DNA of 64,000 nt from Acinetobacter sp. ANC 4805 (GTDB lineage: Bacteria; Pseudomonadota; Gammaproteobacteria; Pseudomonadales; Moraxellaceae): contig NZ_JAKZGD010000001.1 of the NCBI RefSeq assembly GCF_022549495.1, positions 186,001-250,000 on the forward strand, read 5' to 3'. Both the position numbers and the translations under genes were made by a program. The notes under the pieces were generated by a model. The model saw only the letters and a program-made list of their open reading frames with translations, made no database searches and was not told where the DNA came from. This document shows positions 44,290 through 53,263 of this stretch, one piece after another; positions within the stretch are counted from its first letter, which is position 1, and each line of letters starts with the position of its first letter.

Positions 44290-44337
44290 CATAGTACCTT
44301 TATTGTTATATAAAATTTGATTAGAAATGCCTTGACC

Positions 44338-44353
44338 ATTGAGTGTACTCCAT
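44338..44353 (+). promoter_or_regulatory. MerR-type operator in a stretched promoter
   Basis: ATTGAGTGTACTCCAT, an inverted repeat with one mismatch pair around GT. It lies between a TTGACC -35 box (44332-44337) and a TAGCCT -10-like box (44358-44363), 20 bases apart. MerR proteins bind such long-spaced promoters and twist them to activate. It drives the reductase gene. Confidence 0.6.
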
Positions 44354-44393
44354 CCTTTAGCCTATTCCTATCTTGAAAAATAAGGCATACACA

Positions 44394-45503
44394 ATGGAAA
44401 ATAAGCAAACAAAATCTCATCAACAACAGGTTGCTTTGGTTGCAGGTGCAACAGGATTTGTCGGTCGATTTTTAATTGCCGAATTATTAAAAAGAGGGCA
44501 TCACGTTTTTGCCTTATTGCGTAATCCAATACAGCAGCAAACTATCTTAGAACAGTGGTTGAGTCTCAAGCAGGTCTCGATTCAAAGGTTGAGCTTTATT
44601 CAAGGTGATGTGACTCAACCAAAGCTTGGAATCAGTGAGCAAGATTGGGAAAAATTAAGTTCAGTGAATACGCTGTATAACAGTAGCGCACTTTTTGCGT
44701 GGAATCTCAGTATGCAACAAGCTCGTGCTGTGAATGTCGATGGCGCATTAAACTTACTTCGTTGTGTAGCACAGCATTGTGATCTACAGCGTGCGGTACA
44801 TGTTTCAGGTTATATGTTGACTATTCTCTCGCATTTGCAACAGGCGGGTGTGTGTTTAGAACAACCTGATCGAACCAATTGGTTATCTGTGTATCAACAG
44901 TTGGGAGCGTATGAAGCTTCCAAAATAGAGGCACATTTTGCTTGGATACAACAGGCTGAACATTTAGCGATTGATTGGACGATTATTCATCCTGCGACGG
45001 TCTGTGGTGATGCGGTTTCAGGTGAGATACCAAACAATCAGCCGATTGCACAAATGATTGATCTATTAAAACGTCGGAAAATGAGCGCAATTCCTGCGAC
45101 ACCACAGCATTATTTACCTTTGGTTAGAGTGGATGATTTATGCCAAGTCATGGCACAAGCTGCAACGGATATAAACTTATCGAATCAGGCATTGTTGGTT
45201 GCCGCAGAACAAAAGATTCCACTCTCTCAATTGACACAGATTATTGCTCAGCAACTTCATGTGTCTGCACCGAGGCAGCATGTACCCATAGGGATCTTAA
45301 AATTGATATTGAAATGGCAATGGTTGGCGGATCAATTAGAAATGTCAGCCGAGATGTTGAGTTTTCTCAGAACAGAGCAACTTGAATTAGAGCCACTCAA
45401 ACAATTTAAACAACGTTGGAATATGCAAACGGGTGATTTAAAGATGGCTATTGCTAAAACTGCGGATTGGATTAATCAGACATCACCTTCATCCATTGTG
45501 TAA
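44394..45503 (+). CDS. NAD(P)-dependent extended/atypical SDR (thioester-reductase-like)
   Basis: 369 residues from ATG 44394. The Rossmann motif is VALVAGATGFVGRFLIAELL, with RDPxxxxxL-like LLRNPIQQQTIL. The active-site Tyr and Lys may be in YEASKIEAHFAW, a YxxxK motif. Male-sterility/thioester reductase-like proteins share this layout, acting on acyl or polyketide thioesters and aldehydes. MerR control suggests response to a toxic aldehyde or similar compound. The substrate is unknown. Confidence 0.8.
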   Translation: MENKQTKSHQQQVALVAGATGFVGRFLIAELLKRGHHVFALLRNPIQQQTILEQWLSLKQVSIQRLSFIQGDVTQPKLGISEQDWEKLSSVNTLYNSSALFAWNLSMQQARAVNVDGALNLLRCVAQHCDLQRAVHVSGYMLTILSHLQQAGVCLEQPDRTNWLSVYQQLGAYEASKIEAHFAWIQQAEHLAIDWTIIHPATVCGDAVSGEIPNNQPIAQMIDLLKRRKMSAIPATPQHYLPLVRVDDLCQVMAQAATDINLSNQALLVAAEQKIPLSQLTQIIAQQLHVSAPRQHVPIGILKLILKWQWLADQLEMSAEMLSFLRTEQLELEPLKQFKQRWNMQTGDLKMAIAKTADWINQTSPSSIV

Positions 45504-45506
45504 CCC

Positions 45507-45541
45507 ATAAAAAAACAGCGTATCTATTGATACGCTGTTTT
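45507..45541. terminator. Bidirectional terminator between the reductase gene and acr1
   Basis: AAACAGCGTATC / GATACGCTGTTT, perfect 12-bp stem with a TATT loop, A-run on the left and T-run on the right. Confidence 0.88.
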
Positions 45542-45565
45542 GACATTCTAACTGAATTGAAAAGA

Positions 45566-46453
45566 TTACCAGTGTTCACCTGGGAACAAACGAGCATAGG
45601 CACGTTGCATGAGATTCAATTTCTCTTGCTCACCGATAGATGCTGTAGAGCTTGGGAATAAGTTGAAGCCGATAGACATCAAAATATTATTTACATCTGG
45701 TGCAATCGCATAAGTAATTGATGCAAGACGACCTAAGTTGGTTGCAATCTTTTTCGGACGTTTCACAATCGCATAAGCAATTAAATCTGCTGCTTGTTCA
45801 GGAGAAAGCGTCGGTACATATTTATAAATTTTGGTTGGTGCAATCATTGGGGTACGCACTAACGGCATGTAAATCGAAGTGATTGCAATTTTGTGCGAGT
45901 GAACTTCAGCAGACAAACAACGACTGAATGCATCAAGTGCCGCTTTAGACGCTACATAAGCCGAGAAGCGAGTTGCATTTGCAAGTACGCCAATTGAGCT
46001 GATGTTAATGATTTGACCGTCTTTACGTTGCATCATGTGTGGCAAGATATTCAATACCAAACGTACTGCACCGAAGTAATTCAATTGCATTGTACGTTCG
46101 AAATCATGGAAGCGATCAACTGACTCATGTACCGCACGACGAATTGAACGTCCTGCGTTATTCACTAGAATATCAATGTGATCAACGGCAGCTAAAATCT
46201 CTTTTGAAACAGCATCAATTGATTCCATATCATTAAGATCACATGGAAATACCGAAGCCTTTCCGCCTTCAGCTTCAATCTCAGCTTTGACTTCGTCTAA
46301 TTTTTCTTTAGTACGAGCAAGTAACAAGACATGAGCGCCTGCTTGAGCAAGATATTTTGATACCGTTAAACCAATGCCACTTGATGCACCAGTGACAACG
46401 ATTGTTTTCCCGTCGACTTTTTGTTGAAAAAGTTTTTTGAGTTTTGCGTTCAT
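45566..46453 (-). CDS. acr1: Fatty acyl-CoA reductase Acr1
   Basis: 295 residues, the exact length of Acinetobacter Acr1, with strikingly similar sequence (RFHDFERTMQLNYFGAVRLV, SSIGVLANATRFSAYVASKA, RAYARLFPGEHW at the end). It is a short-chain dehydrogenase/reductase: TGASSGIG at 21-28, NNAG at 98-101, Ser152/153, Tyr166 and Lys170. It makes fatty aldehydes from acyl-CoA for wax-ester storage. The gene is typical of Acinetobacter and is the best marker of the genus in this window. Confidence 0.93.
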   Translation of the reverse strand: MNAKLKKLFQQKVDGKTIVVTGASSGIGLTVSKYLAQAGAHVLLLARTKEKLDEVKAEIEAEGGKASVFPCDLNDMESIDAVSKEILAAVDHIDILVNNAGRSIRRAVHESVDRFHDFERTMQLNYFGAVRLVLNILPHMMQRKDGQIINISSIGVLANATRFSAYVASKAALDAFSRCLSAEVHSHKIAITSIYMPLVRTPMIAPTKIYKYVPTLSPEQAADLIAYAIVKRPKKIATNLGRLASITYAIAPDVNNILMSIGFNLFPSSTASIGEQEKLNLMQRAYARLFPGEHW

Positions 46454-46660
46454 GTAAGTTACCTACATTAATCAAGCTGTTGTTTGCAATGCTTTTTTAT
46501 TGCGATTAAACACTGCACTTTATTTTGTACTAATATTAACCGATATTTTTTGTTTGTCTAGTGTAAATATTTGAAATATAATAAATTTTTTAGAGTAAAA
46601 ACTCTAAAACCCAATATTGCAATAGTTGAAAAAGCAATAATATTTTTAGAGTATAGAACA

Positions 46661-46690
46661 AAAAAACAGCCTCTAAAAGAGAGGCTGTTT
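46661..46690 (-). terminator. Terminator of metY
   Basis: AAACAGCCTCT / AGAGGCTGTTT, perfect 11-bp stem with an AAAAG loop. The A-run on the left supplies the U-tract on the minus strand, 14 bases past the metY stop. Confidence 0.85.
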
Positions 46691-46703
46691 GATTTTATTC
46701 AAC

Positions 46704-47981
46704 TTAAACTTGGGCAAGGGCTTGTTCAAGATCTGCAACTAAGTCGTCAATGTGTTCAATACCAATTGATAAACGCACAAGGTCTTCGCTAACCCCTGCT
46801 GATTTGAGTTCTTCAGCATTAAGTTGTCGATGTGTTGTGGTTGCAGGATGACACGCCAAGCTTTTGGCATCACCAATATTGACCAAACGTGTAAACAGTT
46901 GTAGGGCATCAATAAAGCGTGTGCCGCCTTCTAAACCATCTTGTACACCAAAAGAAAGGATGGCTGAAGGTTTACCTTTCACATACTTTTGTGCCAAATT
47001 ATGCTGTGGATGGTCGCTTAAACCTGCATAATTAACCCATTTTACTTTTGGATGTTGTTTTAAATATTCTGCAACTTTGCGGGCATTTTCAGTATGACGT
47101 TCCATTCGGAGGCTCAAAGTTTCTAAGCCTTGTAAAATGAGAAATACACTGAGAGGGCTAATCGCAGCCCCTGTATTCCGTAATGGAACTACGCGGGCAC
47201 GGGCGATATACGCTGCTTCACCGAGTACTTCAACATAATTGACACCGTGATAACTTGGATCGGGTGTATTTAATGTTTTAAAACGCTCAGGATATTTCCC
47301 CCAAGGAAATTTACCACTGTCGATAATTGCTCCCCCAATACTATTGCCATGTCCGCCGATGTATTTAGTGAGGGAGTGCACGACAATATCTGCCCCAAAT
47401 TCAAATGGTTTTAATAGAGCAGGAGTCGCAACAGTGTTATCGACAATCACAGGCACACCATATTCATGTGCAATTTTTGCTATCGCTTCTAGGTCAATAA
47501 TATTACCAAGCGGATTACCAATTGATTCAACAAAGACTAACTTGGTCTTATCATCAATAATAGAGCGTAACGCTTCGGGATTTTGATAATCAAAGAAACG
47601 TACCTCGATGCCTTGTTTTGGCAAAGTATGTGCAAATAAGTTATAAGTTCCGCCGTATAAAGTGGATACAGAAGCGATATTGTCGCCTGCTTCAGCAATG
47701 GTCTGAATCGAATAGGTAATTGCCGCCATACCTGAAGCTAAAGCCAGCGCACCGATACCACCTTCGAGTGCTGCAAGGCGTTGTTCAAGTACCGCAGTGG
47801 TGGGGTTCATGATACGGGTATAAATATTCCCCTGTACTTTCAAATCAAATAAGTCCGCACCATGTTGTGTATTATCAAAGGCATATGAAGTGGTTTGATA
47901 AATCGGTACGGCAACCGCTTTGGTGGTTGCTTCTGGAGAATACCCCGCATGAATCGCTAAAGTTTCATCTTTATAGGTCAT
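46704..47981 (-). CDS. metY: O-acetylhomoserine sulfhydrylase MetY
   Basis: 425 residues, typical. PLP enzyme of the Cys/Met metabolism family: SGMAAITYSIQTI, YGGTYNLFAHTL, IVDNTVATPALLKPFEFGAD and the PLP-binding Lys206 in VHSLTKYIGGHG. It makes homocysteine from O-acetylhomoserine and sulfide. It stands alone. Its promoter region overlaps that of ettA, divergently. Confidence 0.95.
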   Translation of the reverse strand: MTYKDETLAIHAGYSPEATTKAVAVPIYQTTSYAFDNTQHGADLFDLKVQGNIYTRIMNPTTAVLEQRLAALEGGIGALALASGMAAITYSIQTIAEAGDNIASVSTLYGGTYNLFAHTLPKQGIEVRFFDYQNPEALRSIIDDKTKLVFVESIGNPLGNIIDLEAIAKIAHEYGVPVIVDNTVATPALLKPFEFGADIVVHSLTKYIGGHGNSIGGAIIDSGKFPWGKYPERFKTLNTPDPSYHGVNYVEVLGEAAYIARARVVPLRNTGAAISPLSVFLILQGLETLSLRMERHTENARKVAEYLKQHPKVKWVNYAGLSDHPQHNLAQKYVKGKPSAILSFGVQDGLEGGTRFIDALQLFTRLVNIGDAKSLACHPATTTHRQLNAEELKSAGVSEDLVRLSIGIEHIDDLVADLEQALAQV

Positions 47982-48277
47982 GATTACATCATCTACGTGA
48001 GTTAAATAGTGACCGAGTGTAGCTTAAAAGCTATCCAAAATGGTGCATAATTTATGAGATTTATTGCGTTTTTATTCATATGAATAGAATGTCGGTCTAT
48101 TTTTATGTGTCATCATGACCATATGCTTGATGGTGTAATGTCTTGAAAAATAAAATCCTTGGATTGGCGTAAACAAATATGATCTTAACTTCATGTTAAT
48201 TGGGTTTTCGGCGTATAATAACTGCGATTATTTTTCGCTTTTTGCGATTTATTGGTTTTTCAATTGAGGAGTCCTGC
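47982..48277. promoter_or_regulatory. Divergent promoter region of metY and ettA
   Basis: 296 bases with no supported RNA or ORF. A GAGGAG ribosome-binding site (48266-48271) precedes the ettA GTG start. No SAM riboswitch fold was recognised upstream of metY. Confidence 0.45.
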
Positions 48278-49939
48278 GTGGCCCAATATATTTATACGAT
48301 GAATCGAGTGTCAAAAATGGTTCCGCCGAAGCGCGAAATCTTAAAAGACATCTCTTTATCATTTTTCCCAGGCGCAAAAATTGGTGTGCTTGGTTTGAAC
48401 GGTGCTGGTAAATCTACCTTACTCCGTATTATGGCTGGCGTAGATAAAGATTTCTCAGGTGAAGCACGCGCACAACCAGGAATCAAAATCGGCTACTTAG
48501 AACAAGAACCGCCATTAGATCCAAGCAAAGACGTTCGTGGTAACGTTGAAGATGGTCTACGTGAGCCGCTTGATGCGCTTGCTCGTTTAGATGAAGTTTT
48601 TGCGGAATATGCAGCGGAAGATGCAGATTTTGATGCACTTGCAAAAGAGCAAGAAAAATTAGAATCAATCATCCATGCTTGGGATGCACACAACCTCAAT
48701 AACCAAATGGAACAAGCAGCAGGTGCATTAAACCTACCCGCTTGGGATGCAGATGTATCATTGCTATCTGGTGGTGAGCGTCGTCGTGTTGCTTTATGTC
48801 GTTTATTGCTTTCTAAGCCAGACATGTTGCTATTGGACGAACCAACGAACCATTTGGATGCAGAATCTGTTTCTTGGTTAGAGCGTTTCTTAAAAGACTT
48901 CCCAGGCACCATCGTTGCGATTACGCATGACCGTTATTTCTTGGATAACGTTGCTGAATGGATTCTTGAGCTTGACCGCGGTATGGGTATTCCTTATCAA
49001 GGTAACTATTCTTCTTGGTTAGAACAGAAGAATGCGCGTCTAGAGCAAGAAAACAAGCAAGAAGAATCTTTTGCTAAAGCATTGAAAAAAGAACTTGAAT
49101 GGGTTCGTTCAAATGCTAAAGGTCAGCAAAAGAAAAACAAAGCACGTATGGAGCGTTTTGAAGAACTTAACTCGCGTGAGTTCCAACAGCGTAACGAAAC
49201 TTCTGAAATTTATATTCCACCTGGCCCACGTCTAGGCAATAAAGTTGTAGAAGTTGAAGGGATCAGCAAATCATTTGATGGTCGTTTGTTGTATAAAGAC
49301 TTGACGTTTACCATACCACCAACTGCGATTGTGGGTATTGTTGGTCCGAACGGTGCAGGTAAAACCACCTTATTCCGTATGATGACTGGTGAACAACAGC
49401 CAGATACAGGTACGGTGACTTTGGGTGAGTCGGTTAAAGTTGCGTATGTCGGTCAGATTCGTGACACTTTAGATAACAACAAAACCGTATGGGAAGAGGT
49501 TTCTGGCGGTTTGGATATCTTAAGAATTGGCGATTATGAAATTGCATCACGTGCTTATATCGGTCGCTTTAACTTTAAAGGTCAAGACCAGCAGAAGCGT
49601 GTAGGGGAGCTGTCAGGTGGTGAGCGTAACCGTTTACAACTGGCGAAAATCCTGCAAATGGGCGCGAACGTCATCTTACTGGATGAGCCATCGAACGACT
49701 TGGATATCGAAACACTACGCGCACTTGAGGATGCAATTCTTGTATTCCCAGGTACCGTCATGGTGGTATCGCATGACCGTTGGTTCCTTGACCGTATTGC
49801 AACGCATATCTTGTCATTTGAAAATGAGCAACCTGAGTTTTACGAAGGCAACTATGCTGAATATGAAGCATATCGTCAGTCACGTTTAGGTGATGTAGCG
49901 GCAACTAAACGTGCTAAATATAAGAAAATTACGGGTTAA
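48278..49939 (+). CDS. ettA: Energy-dependent translational throttle protein EttA (ABC-F)
   Basis: 553 residues from GTG 48278 after GAGGAG; the open frame to 48200 adds 26 residues foreign to the family. Two ABC domains: GLNGAGKSTLL (Lys45) with LSGGERRRVALCRLL and LLLDEPTNHLD, then GPNGAGKTTLF with LSGGERNRLQLAKIL and ILLDEPSNDLD. A PtIM linker (QEESFAKALKKELEWVRSNA) lies between. EttA binds the ribosomal E site and couples translation to the ATP/ADP ratio. Confidence 0.95.
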   Translation: MAQYIYTMNRVSKMVPPKREILKDISLSFFPGAKIGVLGLNGAGKSTLLRIMAGVDKDFSGEARAQPGIKIGYLEQEPPLDPSKDVRGNVEDGLREPLDALARLDEVFAEYAAEDADFDALAKEQEKLESIIHAWDAHNLNNQMEQAAGALNLPAWDADVSLLSGGERRRVALCRLLLSKPDMLLLDEPTNHLDAESVSWLERFLKDFPGTIVAITHDRYFLDNVAEWILELDRGMGIPYQGNYSSWLEQKNARLEQENKQEESFAKALKKELEWVRSNAKGQQKKNKARMERFEELNSREFQQRNETSEIYIPPGPRLGNKVVEVEGISKSFDGRLLYKDLTFTIPPTAIVGIVGPNGAGKTTLFRMMTGEQQPDTGTVTLGESVKVAYVGQIRDTLDNNKTVWEEVSGGLDILRIGDYEIASRAYIGRFNFKGQDQQKRVGELSGGERNRLQLAKILQMGANVILLDEPSNDLDIETLRALEDAILVFPGTVMVVSHDRWFLDRIATHILSFENEQPEFYEGNYAEYEAYRQSRLGDVAATKRAKYKKITG

Positions 49940-49955
49940 TTAATTGTAAACTAAA

Positions 49956-49984
49956 GGAAACCAGCTTTCGGGCTGGTTTTTTTA
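49956..49984 (+). terminator. Terminator of ettA
   Basis: AAACCAGC / GCTGGTTT stem with a TTTCGG loop and a long T-run, 16 bases after the stop. Confidence 0.88.
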
Positions 49985-50061
49985 TTGCTTAGATTATCAT
50001 TTGAAGGACAAAAAATGGATTTATAAGATTGGTTACGTAATTAAAACAATCTCACTTAATA

Positions 50062-50078
50062 ATGTAATTTTATTACAT
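50062..50078. promoter_or_regulatory. Palindrome upstream of the czc cluster
   Basis: ATGTAAT-TTT-ATTACAT, perfect 7-bp arms with a 3-base centre, 48 bases before the first gene of the metal-efflux cluster. It could be an operator for a metal-responsive or other dimeric regulator. The size suggests a small HTH dimer. Confidence 0.4.
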
Positions 50079-50125
50079 AAGCTTTCGTTGCTATGCTTCA
50101 ATAAATTTTGAACAGTTGATCAAAC

Positions 50126-50530
50126 GTGCGACGTTCTGCTGTATTTATGACAGTCTTATTGAGTTTGTTCATATTCCAAAGTCTTTGGAATGTGGCTGCC
50201 GCGTATTGTGGACATGAAAATATTAGTCAACAGTCAATCTTAGATAGTCATTTTGGTCATCATCTTCCTGCGAATGCTGAAGTTGTAACGAAACAGCATA
50301 TTCATTCGATTAACCAGGATACGACTGATTTACCAATGCCTTTGAGCTTGCAAGATCATCACGATCATTTACCATCATGTTTTTATGTGGTTGTTACTGA
50401 AGCACAACAACTGCTTGATACACCTGTTTTACGAGTTCAGCAGTCAGAACAACAATATTATTGGTCAAATTTTTATCAATCCCCGCATTTATCTGGAATA
50501 AATCCACCGCCGCTCTACACCCCGCTATAG
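50126..50530 (+). CDS. CzcI-like periplasmic protein of the metal-efflux cluster
   Basis: 134 residues with a GTG start and an N-terminal signal (MRRSAVFMTVLLSLFIFQSL, then AAAYCGHE). The rest is His-rich (HFGHHLPANAE, then QDHHDHLPSCFYVVV), suited to metal binding. Small AYCxHE...HFGHH proteins at the start of czc operons are called CzcI and are considered regulatory or metal-sensing. Assignment rests on position and the AYC.HE/HFGHH pattern. No strong ribosome-binding site precedes the GTG. Confidence 0.7.
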   Translation: MRRSAVFMTVLLSLFIFQSLWNVAAAYCGHENISQQSILDSHFGHHLPANAEVVTKQHIHSINQDTTDLPMPLSLQDHHDHLPSCFYVVVTEAQQLLDTPVLRVQQSEQQYYWSNFYQSPHLSGINPPPLYTPL

Positions 50531-50577
50531 GTGGGGTAGCCGAAAAATAGCCCACCGCAATCTTATTACTTTGCGGG
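50518..50577 (+). promoter_or_regulatory. Stacked alternative hairpins between the CzcI-like gene and czcC
   Basis: ACCCC (50519-50523) can pair with GGGGT (50533-50537); GGTGGG (50530-50535) with CCCACC (50551-50556); CCGCAA (50555-50560) with TTGCGG (50571-50576). The arms overlap, so these are partly exclusive. The last ends just before the czcC ribosome-binding region. It might set expression of the pump relative to the first gene. Confidence 0.45.
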
Positions 50578-50584
50578 GCTCTCT

Positions 50585-52012
50585 ATGTCTTTAAGTTTAA
50601 ATCAGCGTATCTGTGCATTCAAAAAGCGCACGCTAAAAAATCATATGCTTTTATCGCCATTGAAATGGTCAATACTTGGGATTGCTTTAACGACCCTATT
50701 TGTTGAGCAATCAGTTGCAGCACAGCCATTATTGGATGCTAATCAGGCTTCTACAAGGATGCTGCAACGTGATGTTAATTTTGAAAAAATCTTAGAACAC
50801 GTTCGTGCTTATCAAAGCCAACAGTCTGGTTGGCAAACCCAACAGCAGATGGCAAATGCAAGGCTACAACAAAGTGGTCTATGGGCAAATCCAAGTCTCT
50901 CGATTGAGCAAACGGGTCTGCAAAATGATCAAGATCGAGAGTTAGCGATTGGAATCTCCCAGTCATTAGACTTATTTGGTCAGCGTAAGGCTGCACAGAA
51001 AGTCGCAAAACTTTCAGCCAATCAAATTGATTTGGATCAGCAACGTTACGATGCTGAACTTGAGCTGATCGTGCAATTTGTTTGGTCACAAGTGGCGTTA
51101 TTTCAACTGGAAAAATCCGTTGTTGTTGAACAGTTACAGGTCAGTCAACAGAACTTAGATGCATCAGAAAAGCGTTATCAGGCGGGTAGTATTGCCCAAG
51201 TCGATGTAGAGCGGGTTCGAATTGCACATTTAGAAAACCAGCGAATTTACCAACAGGCAGATCTACAGCTTCGGATTGCACAACAGCAATTAGCGAGTTT
51301 TTGGGGAAGTGACCTCAATCAATTTGTTATTGCCCCAAGTGTGAACGAACTTTGGGCACAGGCGACCCAGATTAAACCCACTGTCGAGCACAACCAGAAT
51401 TTATTTGAGCGTAGTTTGCAATTAGAAACTCAGCGTCAACAAGCCAATATTGATCAGCTCAAAGCAAAATCTCGCCCACAACCGACTATGACTTTTGGTG
51501 TGAATCGAACTCGTTCGGCAGATCAAAATACTGAAAATCAAATCCGCTTAGGGGTGGAGATCCCACTCAATATTTTTAATTCACAAAAATATGGGGTTCA
51601 AATTGCAGAAGCAAAGCAAACACTGATTCAGCAACAACAACGCTTTTACCGTCAGCAAAATCAGTTGGATATTGATTTACGTTTGGCTGAGTTAAAAGGT
51701 TTGCAAGCCCAATTTCAACAACTGAATGATCAGCAAATTCCATTGGCTGTACAAGTTCAGCAAAAAACCTTACAAGGTTTTCGTCTAGGTAAATTTGCAG
51801 TGACTGATGTGCAGCAGGCAACGGCACAATTACAGGATGTTCGTTTGCGTAAAGTTCAGTTACTCAAACAGGCATGGCAACTCAGTATTGACGTACAAAG
51901 TGCGCGTATAGGGCTTGCAACAGAACAGATCATGGCTAAAGACGCTTTGATGCAATTGAATCAACGTGTTTGGCAACAAAGTAATGCTTTCCCAAGCCAA
52001 GTCGGAGAATAA
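50585..52012 (+). CDS. czcC: Outer-membrane efflux protein CzcC (TolC family)
   Basis: 475 residues from ATG 50585 (or 50645). An export signal covers about residues 25-46 of the long frame (WSILGIALTTLFVEQSVAAQ). Two TolC-type repeats are seen, each with LANPSLS-like (LWANPSLSIEQTG) and long coiled helices (ALFQLEKSVVVEQLQVSQQN; QVQQKTLQGFRLGKFAVTDV). It forms the outer-membrane channel of the CzcCBA pump. czcB starts four bases later. Confidence 0.9.
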   Translation: MSLSLNQRICAFKKRTLKNHMLLSPLKWSILGIALTTLFVEQSVAAQPLLDANQASTRMLQRDVNFEKILEHVRAYQSQQSGWQTQQQMANARLQQSGLWANPSLSIEQTGLQNDQDRELAIGISQSLDLFGQRKAAQKVAKLSANQIDLDQQRYDAELELIVQFVWSQVALFQLEKSVVVEQLQVSQQNLDASEKRYQAGSIAQVDVERVRIAHLENQRIYQQADLQLRIAQQQLASFWGSDLNQFVIAPSVNELWAQATQIKPTVEHNQNLFERSLQLETQRQQANIDQLKAKSRPQPTMTFGVNRTRSADQNTENQIRLGVEIPLNIFNSQKYGVQIAEAKQTLIQQQQRFYRQQNQLDIDLRLAELKGLQAQFQQLNDQQIPLAVQVQQKTLQGFRLGKFAVTDVQQATAQLQDVRLRKVQLLKQAWQLSIDVQSARIGLATEQIMAKDALMQLNQRVWQQSNAFPSQVGE

Positions 52013-52015
52013 GAG

Positions 52016-53263
52016 ATGAATATCAAACAAAAAACACCTTCTCAGTGGCTTTGGATTGTGGTGATTGCCGTACTGACGATACTTTTGGCAGTCGGACTAT
52101 TGTGGAATAACAAGAGCAAAACTGCTGAAAGTGCTGCACAGGGTGAACAAGAACATGCTCATCAGAAAAGTGAAAAAGCTGAATCTGCTCATGATGAAAA
52201 TGGTGAGGAACATGAGGCTGAAGAAAGCCTTAGTTTAACTGCAGAGCAAATGCAGCAGCATCGTGTCAAATTGGCACAAGTGGCATTGGGTGAAGTGAAT
52301 CAGGTTCAAACTTTTCCTGCAAAATTGGTCGTGAATACAGATCGGCAAGCGCATGTATCACCAAGCTTTGCAGGGCGGGTTGAATCGGTACATGTGGAAT
52401 TAGGTCAGCAAGTGAAACGCGGTCAGGCTTTGGCGAATTTATTGGTGCCAGACTTAGTCGATCAGCAAGCTAATTTGCAGATTGCCCAGACCAATTTGGA
52501 TTTAGCCAAACAAGATTATGAGCGTGAACATCGCTTATGGTCTCAAGGTATTTCTGCCAAACAAGACTATCAGCGTGCTTATAATACGTATCGTCAGGCA
52601 CAAATTCAGGTACAGGCAGTTCGTTCGCGTCTTAGCGCCTTTGGCGCAAGTTCTGGCTCAAATGGTCGCTATACCTTAACTGCACCGATCAGTGGTGTGA
52701 TCAGTAATAAAGATATTGTCATCGGTGAAAATGTTCAACTTGCCGATCAATTGTTTACCATTGATCAGTTAGATCAACTTTGGTTGGAATTTGTGTTGCC
52801 CACTATGGCGAATATCAATGTGCAACCCAATCAGCAAATTCGCTTTAAATCGCTACAAACAGGCAATATTTTTAATGCCCAAGTTCAGAGCCTAACCACG
52901 GAGGCAGATGCTCAAACGGGGCGCTTACAGATTCGTGCCAAAGTATTGTCGAATGCGACTGAATTACGTCCAAATCTGATGGTCAATGTTGAACTACAAG
53001 CAGGTTCAAAATCATCTGTGATTCGCGTGAGTTCTGAAGCGATTCAACAGGTCGAAGGCAAAGACGTGGTATTTGTTGCGCAGACCAATCAGAACAAAGG
53101 TTTTGACTTCAAGGCTGTTCCTGTTCAAATCGGTCAGCGTACGCAAGATGGACAATGGGTCGAAATTACTCAAGGTCTAAGCGCAGGGCAATCTTATGTG
53201 GCAGTCGGCAGTTTCTTACTGAAATCAGAACTTGAGAAAGGAGAGGCTGAACATGGGCACTAA
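52016..53263 (+). CDS. czcB: RND periplasmic adaptor CzcB
   Basis: 415 residues. A membrane anchor at about 12-29 is followed by a His/Glu-rich stretch (EHAHQKSEKAESAHDENGEE) that could bind metal. The HlyD-like barrel-sandwich domain is VSPSFAGRVESVHVELGQQV and RGQALANLLVPDLVDQQANL, followed by a coiled hairpin and TAPISGVISNKDIVIGENVQ. It links CzcA to CzcC. It overlaps czcA by 11 bases. Confidence 0.92.
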   Translation: MNIKQKTPSQWLWIVVIAVLTILLAVGLLWNNKSKTAESAAQGEQEHAHQKSEKAESAHDENGEEHEAEESLSLTAEQMQQHRVKLAQVALGEVNQVQTFPAKLVVNTDRQAHVSPSFAGRVESVHVELGQQVKRGQALANLLVPDLVDQQANLQIAQTNLDLAKQDYEREHRLWSQGISAKQDYQRAYNTYRQAQIQVQAVRSRLSAFGASSGSNGRYTLTAPISGVISNKDIVIGENVQLADQLFTIDQLDQLWLEFVLPTMANINVQPNQQIRFKSLQTGNIFNAQVQSLTTEADAQTGRLQIRAKVLSNATELRPNLMVNVELQAGSKSSVIRVSSEAIQQVEGKDVVFVAQTNQNKGFDFKAVPVQIGQRTQDGQWVEITQGLSAGQSYVAVGSFLLKSELEKGEAEHGH

